In this document: positions 6,857-9,864 of the stretch, in pieces
Layout of the letters: every line of letters begins with the position of its first letter
How positions within the stretch are numbered: position 1 is the first letter of the stretch
Assembly: GCA_013138675.1 (NCBI GenBank)
Contig: WTCH01000017.1
Coordinates: forward strand, 1 to 9,864
Length of the DNA: 9,864 bases
Source of the DNA: Woeseiaceae bacterium
Lineage (GTDB): Bacteria > Pseudomonadota > Gammaproteobacteria > Steroidobacterales > Woeseiaceae
Direction: 5' to 3'
Made by a program: the position numbers and the translations under genes
The notes under the pieces: generated by a model
The model's input: only the letters and a program-made list of their open reading frames with translations
The model's database searches: none
What the model was told of the DNA's origin: nothing

Positions 6857-7908
6857 CCTATATCGCCAAACCGAAGGTTTCTCACCCCGGCATGCCACGG
6901 AATTCGCTCGGCCTGACGGCCAGGGAATATGAGGGTGCTGTGTCGACACTGTGTGCCGGTTGTGGCCATGACTCGGTAACAGCGGCGATCATCCAGGCGG
7001 TCTTCGAGTTGAATATCGAGCCGCATATGCTCGCAAAAATGAGCGGGATCGGCTGCTCGTCCAAAACGCCGGCCTATTTTGCAAGCCAGTCACATGGCTT
7101 CAATTCGGTTCACGGTCGCATGCCGTCGGTGACGACAGGAGCGAATGCGGCGAATCGCAAACTGACTTACATAGGTGTTTCAGGCGACGGTGACTCGTTG
7201 TCGATCGGCGCCGGCCAGTTTGTGCACGCGATCCGGCGCAACCTGAATATGTGCTACATCATTGAGAACAACGGCGTCTATGGTCTGACTAAGGGCCAGT
7301 TCTCAGCGTCAGCCGATATTGGCACCAAGCCGAAGAAAGGCCTGCCCAACCAGCAGGAACCTATCGACCCGGTGAGTTCGGCGATCGCGCTCGGCGCAAC
7401 CTATATCGCGCGCAGCTTTTCGGGTGACAAGGACCAACTGGTACCGCTCATTCAGGGCGCGCTACTGCATGACGGGTTTGCTCTCGTGGACGTTATCAGT
7501 CCATGCGTGACCTTCAATGATCACGAAGGATCGACGAAGAGCTATGCGCATACGCGCAAGTTTTACCACCATGTTGTTGAGGCCGACTACGTGCCGCCCG
7601 CCGAAGCAATCAAGGCGCAGTATGACGAAGGCTCGGCTATGCCGATTGAATTGCATGACGGCAGCAAGATTGTACTTCGCAAGATCGAGAGCGAATATGA
7701 TCCGACGAGCCGTGCCAAGGCATTCAAGTATTTGCGCGAGCGTTTCAATGCGGGCGAGATAACGACGGGGTTGTTGTACGTCGATGATTCGCGCAAGGAA
7801 ATGCACGACCTGATGGGCAATATCGAGACGCCGCTGTCCGAGTACCCTCTCGAAAAGTTGCAACCGGGTAACGCCGAGCTCAAGAAGATCCTGTTGCGCT
7901 ACCGCTAG
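6853..7908 (+). CDS. korB: 2-oxoacid:acceptor oxidoreductase, beta subunit (KorB), TPP and [4Fe-4S]
   Basis: This 351-residue subunit carries the TPP diphosphate site and the proximal Fe-S cluster. The TPP motif starts at GDGD (111-114) and ends at the NN pair (139-140), with the usual spacing. Likely cluster ligands are Cys34 and Cys37 in LCAGCGHDS, Cys68 in GIGCSS and Cys218 in SPCVTFNDHEGS. The SPCVTFN block is what I associate with 2-oxoglutarate-type KorB rather than pyruvate enzymes, though this is a weak substrate call. I place the start at ATG 6853 inside ATGA, sharing bases with the korA stop. A longer in-frame extension back to 6739 would lie inside korA and lacks family character. 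AAAGGGCAGG just upstream can serve as ribosome site. The ATGA overlap implies coupled translation and matched amounts of both subunits. The gene ends before a strong hairpin terminator. Confidence 0.93.
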   Translation: MTYIAKPKVSHPGMPRNSLGLTAREYEGAVSTLCAGCGHDSVTAAIIQAVFELNIEPHMLAKMSGIGCSSKTPAYFASQSHGFNSVHGRMPSVTTGANAANRKLTYIGVSGDGDSLSIGAGQFVHAIRRNLNMCYIIENNGVYGLTKGQFSASADIGTKPKKGLPNQQEPIDPVSSAIALGATYIARSFSGDKDQLVPLIQGALLHDGFALVDVISPCVTFNDHEGSTKSYAHTRKFYHHVVEADYVPPAEAIKAQYDEGSAMPIELHDGSKIVLRKIESEYDPTSRAKAFKYLRERFNAGEITTGLLYVDDSRKEMHDLMGNIETPLSEYPLEKLQPGNAELKKILLRYR

Positions 7909-7920
7909 TTTAACCCCTTG

Positions 7921-7950
7921 AACAAAAAACCCCGGCGATTGGCCGGGGTT
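7921..7950. terminator. Rho-independent terminator shared by convergent genes
   Basis: AACCCCGGC (7928-7936) and GCCGGGGTT (7942-7950) form a perfect 9-bp stem around a 5-nt loop GATTG. Read on the minus strand, the stem runs into TTTTTT, counting its last two bases, then GTT, a classic terminator for the DUF2330 operon. On the plus strand it is followed by CTGTTGTT, a weaker but usable T-rich tail for the korAB operon. It lies 12 nt after the korB stop and 34 nt after the DUF2330 stop, so it probably serves both. Confidence 0.88.
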
Positions 7951-7984
7951 CTGTTGTTATCGACCTAAAATTTCCGATTGAAAT

Positions 7985-9322
7985 TCACTGCCAGAGGCGT
8001 TTCCACCAGGGCACGTCAACGGACTCGGGAACGACTCCATCGATAGTGTCGATCTTGCCGCGAATATCGTTGATATCCCAGCCGGTCAGGTTCGCGAGTG
8101 TCTGCGCCTCACGCTCCTGGCGCTCTTTGACGGCGGCCTTGTAGGCCGATGCATCGCAACTCGAGTTGCCCTTCCAGGGGTGGCGGATCACGTAGCGACC
8201 CTGGTAGTTCTGCCGGTCGCCGGTTTCCTGGAACATCAGATCCTCGGGGAAATGATTCTTGTCATAACGGACGTGCAGGCGCGTGACAAAGACATTCTGT
8301 GCCTGTCCGCCTTTACCAACCCGACCGTCCTGCGAGCCGTCAACCCAGAACACGCCGAGCTGGCGTAGCTCATCACTGCTCAGCGGATCGGCTGCACATG
8401 GGTCGCACCAGGCCATATCCCAGGCATATTCGAGGAATACGCCGCGCTCATTTTCCTTGAGAGTCTGTTTCTCAAACATCGCGCGATAGAAATCGGAAAA
8501 CTCTGCCTGTATGAACTCCGGCACTTCTGTGTCGGTCGGCAACTTGACCGTACGATAGTTCGTCGTCTCAACCCGACCTGTACGAGTCAGCGTGTAGACG
8601 TATAGTTCTTGTTTGCCGTTGGCGTTCAATGTGCCGAGCCGGATCGGCAGCATGAACTTGTTGCTCTCGTAGGCCACTTGCAAGGGACGCAGGTATGAAT
8701 AGCCGAGCTTCGCCCGTTCCTTGAGGTTTACTTTGGCGACAAAGAAGCGCATGTCCTGCCTTAGATAGCTGTCGACAACGGCTTCAGCACCTTTAGGGAT
8801 GCGATAGTCGTTTTCGTCGAGCCACTCGATCAAGCCACTGCTTTCTTCGGCCGACAAAATAAGAATGTCGTACTCGCCAACCGTATAGCTCGCCTCGATT
8901 GTTACGCCGCGGGAACGGCCAACTTCTTCCTCAAGTACCTGCGCCGCTCTCGGGAACGCCGAGTCGGACGACATGCTCTTGAGTTCGTATCGTGAGCACG
9001 GATCCGGATCGTGGTATTCAACGAGCCGTGGTGCTGTGTAGGCATCGAGATGCTCTACCACCGCGCGATCGGCAACGTTGATCTGTTCACGTTCGATGAA
9101 TGTCGGCACCGGGATGACGACCGCAAAGTCTTCGACCTCTCCCTGGAAGTCATTTGCCATCGTGATGACCATGCGATCGTCATCGCGAACGAGGACGACC
9201 TGTGAGGCGCTGTTAAACAGGCTTGTATCGGCGCGGGCGACGTAAAAACCGCAAAACGCCTGCGCCGTTGTCGAGATCGCGATCGTCACCATTGCGACGC
9301 TCGCCGTGATTATGAATTTCAT
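7985..9322 (-). CDS. Secreted DUF2330 domain protein
   Basis: This 445-residue protein has an N-terminal signal peptide: MKF, a hydrophobic stretch, then AQA before FCGFYVARAD, with cleavage expected after residue 22. The -1 residue to Cys24 is Phe, so it is not a lipoprotein. The mature sequence resembles DUF2330: the FCGFYV start, the VRDDDRMVITMANDFQG strand region, the FAVVIPVPTF block and a DPDPC motif. No catalytic function is established for the family that I know of. Several cysteines (Cys24, DPDPC, a WCDPC pair near 304-309 and SSCDAS near the C terminus) suggest disulfides in the periplasm or outside the cell. I chose ATG 9322 because AAGGAG lies 7 nt upstream and the signal peptide begins there; an upstream in-frame start at 9373 would bury it. 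The start overlaps the stop of the RnfD-like gene as TGATG, implying coupled translation. Role unknown. Confidence 0.82.
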   Translation of the reverse strand: MKFIITASVAMVTIAISTTAQAFCGFYVARADTSLFNSASQVVLVRDDDRMVITMANDFQGEVEDFAVVIPVPTFIEREQINVADRAVVEHLDAYTAPRLVEYHDPDPCSRYELKSMSSDSAFPRAAQVLEEEVGRSRGVTIEASYTVGEYDILILSAEESSGLIEWLDENDYRIPKGAEAVVDSYLRQDMRFFVAKVNLKERAKLGYSYLRPLQVAYESNKFMLPIRLGTLNANGKQELYVYTLTRTGRVETTNYRTVKLPTDTEVPEFIQAEFSDFYRAMFEKQTLKENERGVFLEYAWDMAWCDPCAADPLSSDELRQLGVFWVDGSQDGRVGKGGQAQNVFVTRLHVRYDKNHFPEDLMFQETGDRQNYQGRYVIRHPWKGNSSCDASAYKAAVKERQEREAQTLANLTGWDINDIRGKIDTIDGVVPESVDVPWWKRLWQ

Positions 9323-9864
9323 CAGTACACTCCTTTGATTTGACTGGCCGAACCGGCAGCCGGTTGTTCCCATCGATAAAGCTGGCCGCGGGAAATGGCA
9401 TCAATCATTGGTACGAATGGTGCCGAGATAATTAACGCGAGAATTGGCCCGTTGGGTTCGTAGAAGATGAACTGAATGCTGTATGCGATGGATGCAACGA
9501 GAGCGCCGAACGCGATTCGTCCAACAGGCGAATTAGGTGAGGTTTTGGGGTCCGAGATCATGAAGAACGCGAATATGAGCAGCGCACCGTTCTGCAGCTG
9601 GTGCAGCGGAATGCTCAATGGATCCCCGAGCCAAAGTGCGCGGGCCGCCAGTAGCAGGCCGTAGGCCGCGATAAACGCGATCGTCGTCTCAGCTCGCCGC
9701 GCACGCGTCAGGACAAGGAAACCGAGGCAGGCAAGCGCGAGTGCGCCGATCGTGGCGCTGCCCCACTGTCCGGAGGATACCCAGGCGTTGTCGCTCAGCA
9801 GCATCAGTGCAACGAGTGCGACGTTCGCAGGATTAAAGACATGCTTGCCGCGCACCCTGACCAG
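9322..9864 (-). CDS. RnfD/NqrB-like membrane protein, C-terminal part, cut by window edge
   Basis: The visible 180 residues are the C-terminal part of an integral membrane protein of the NqrB/RnfD/RnfE type. Supporting blocks are RGKHVFNPAN near the visible start, the FFMISDPKTSP segment (compare FMxTDPxTSP of RnfD), and a final PNGPILAL...FVPMID block, matching the PEG...FVPLID end of that family. About five hydrophobic segments are visible (roughly 36-53, 61-78, 91-104, 115-134, 138-153). The frame stays open to the edge (LVRV...), so the GTG at 9855 is probably internal; full relatives run to about 300 residues or more. The covalent-FMN threonine motif of NqrB/RnfD would lie outside the window if present. 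No other rnf or nqr gene is visible, and downstream is a secreted DUF2330 protein, so this may be a stand-alone paralogue and not part of an ion-pumping complex. Confidence 0.75.
   Translation of the reverse strand: MVRVRGKHVFNPANVALVALMLLSDNAWVSSGQWGSATIGALALACLGFLVLTRARRAETTIAFIAAYGLLLAARALWLGDPLSIPLHQLQNGALLIFAFFMISDPKTSPNSPVGRIAFGALVASIAYSIQFIFYEPNGPILALIISAPFVPMIDAISRGQLYRWEQPAAGSASQIKGVY
9330..9335 (-). promoter_or_regulatory. Ribosome binding site deciding the DUF2330 start
   Basis: AAGGAG on the minus strand lies 7 nt before ATG 9322. It sits within the last codons of the RnfD-like gene and supports the short start over the one at 9373. Ribosomes ending on the upstream gene would pass directly over it. 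Confidence 0.8.

Noticed and set aside
9323..9373. Longer start for the DUF2330 gene at 9373
   Set aside because: It would put 17 polar residues before the signal peptide, while ATG 9322 has AAGGAG 7 nt upstream.

Overview
The window looks like a chromosomal piece of a gammaproteobacterium, mid-to-high GC by eye. The gene types and motifs resemble what I remember from Xanthomonadaceae and related marine or soil groups. That assignment rests on recalled protein motifs, not on a search. There are seven protein-coding genes, one of them cut by the right edge, and no rRNA, tRNA, CRISPR array, insertion sequence or phage gene that I can support. No gene-free stretch exceeds 300 bases; the longest is the first 166.

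Left part (1-3125): biosynthetic threonine ammonia-lyase IlvA on the minus strand and a class I dihydroorotase (PyrC-like) on the plus strand. They diverge from a spacer of about 100 bp.

Centre (3126-7908): a compact three-gene plus-strand operon for a 2-oxoacid:acceptor oxidoreductase. Its first gene is a GltD-like FAD/NAD(P) oxidoreductase with a built-in two-cluster ferredoxin domain. It is followed by a fused gamma/alpha subunit (KorA) and the TPP-binding beta subunit (KorB). Gaps are 12 nt and an ATGA overlap. The most likely reaction is 2-oxoglutarate + CoA + acceptor to succinyl-CoA + CO2. Electrons would pass from the KorAB Fe-S core through the ferredoxin domain to FAD and NAD(P), so no separate ferredoxin may be needed. 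The leader of this operon is the most intriguing non-coding part: an inverted repeat brackets a candidate -10 box, and two mini-ORFs are linked to each other and to the first gene by ATGA overlaps.

Right part (7909-9864): a perfect 9-bp hairpin with a T-tract lies between convergent genes and probably terminates both. On the minus strand, the C-terminal part of an RnfD/NqrB-like membrane protein is followed, through a TGATG stop/start overlap, by a secreted DUF2330 protein. These two look like one translationally coupled envelope operon continuing beyond the window.

Nothing here is a clear unknown defence or mobile system. The points worth following are the self-contained NAD(P)-linked 2-oxoacid oxidoreductase, its leader, the coupled RnfD-like/DUF2330 pair of unknown role, and the Gln replacement in the dihydroorotase metal site.
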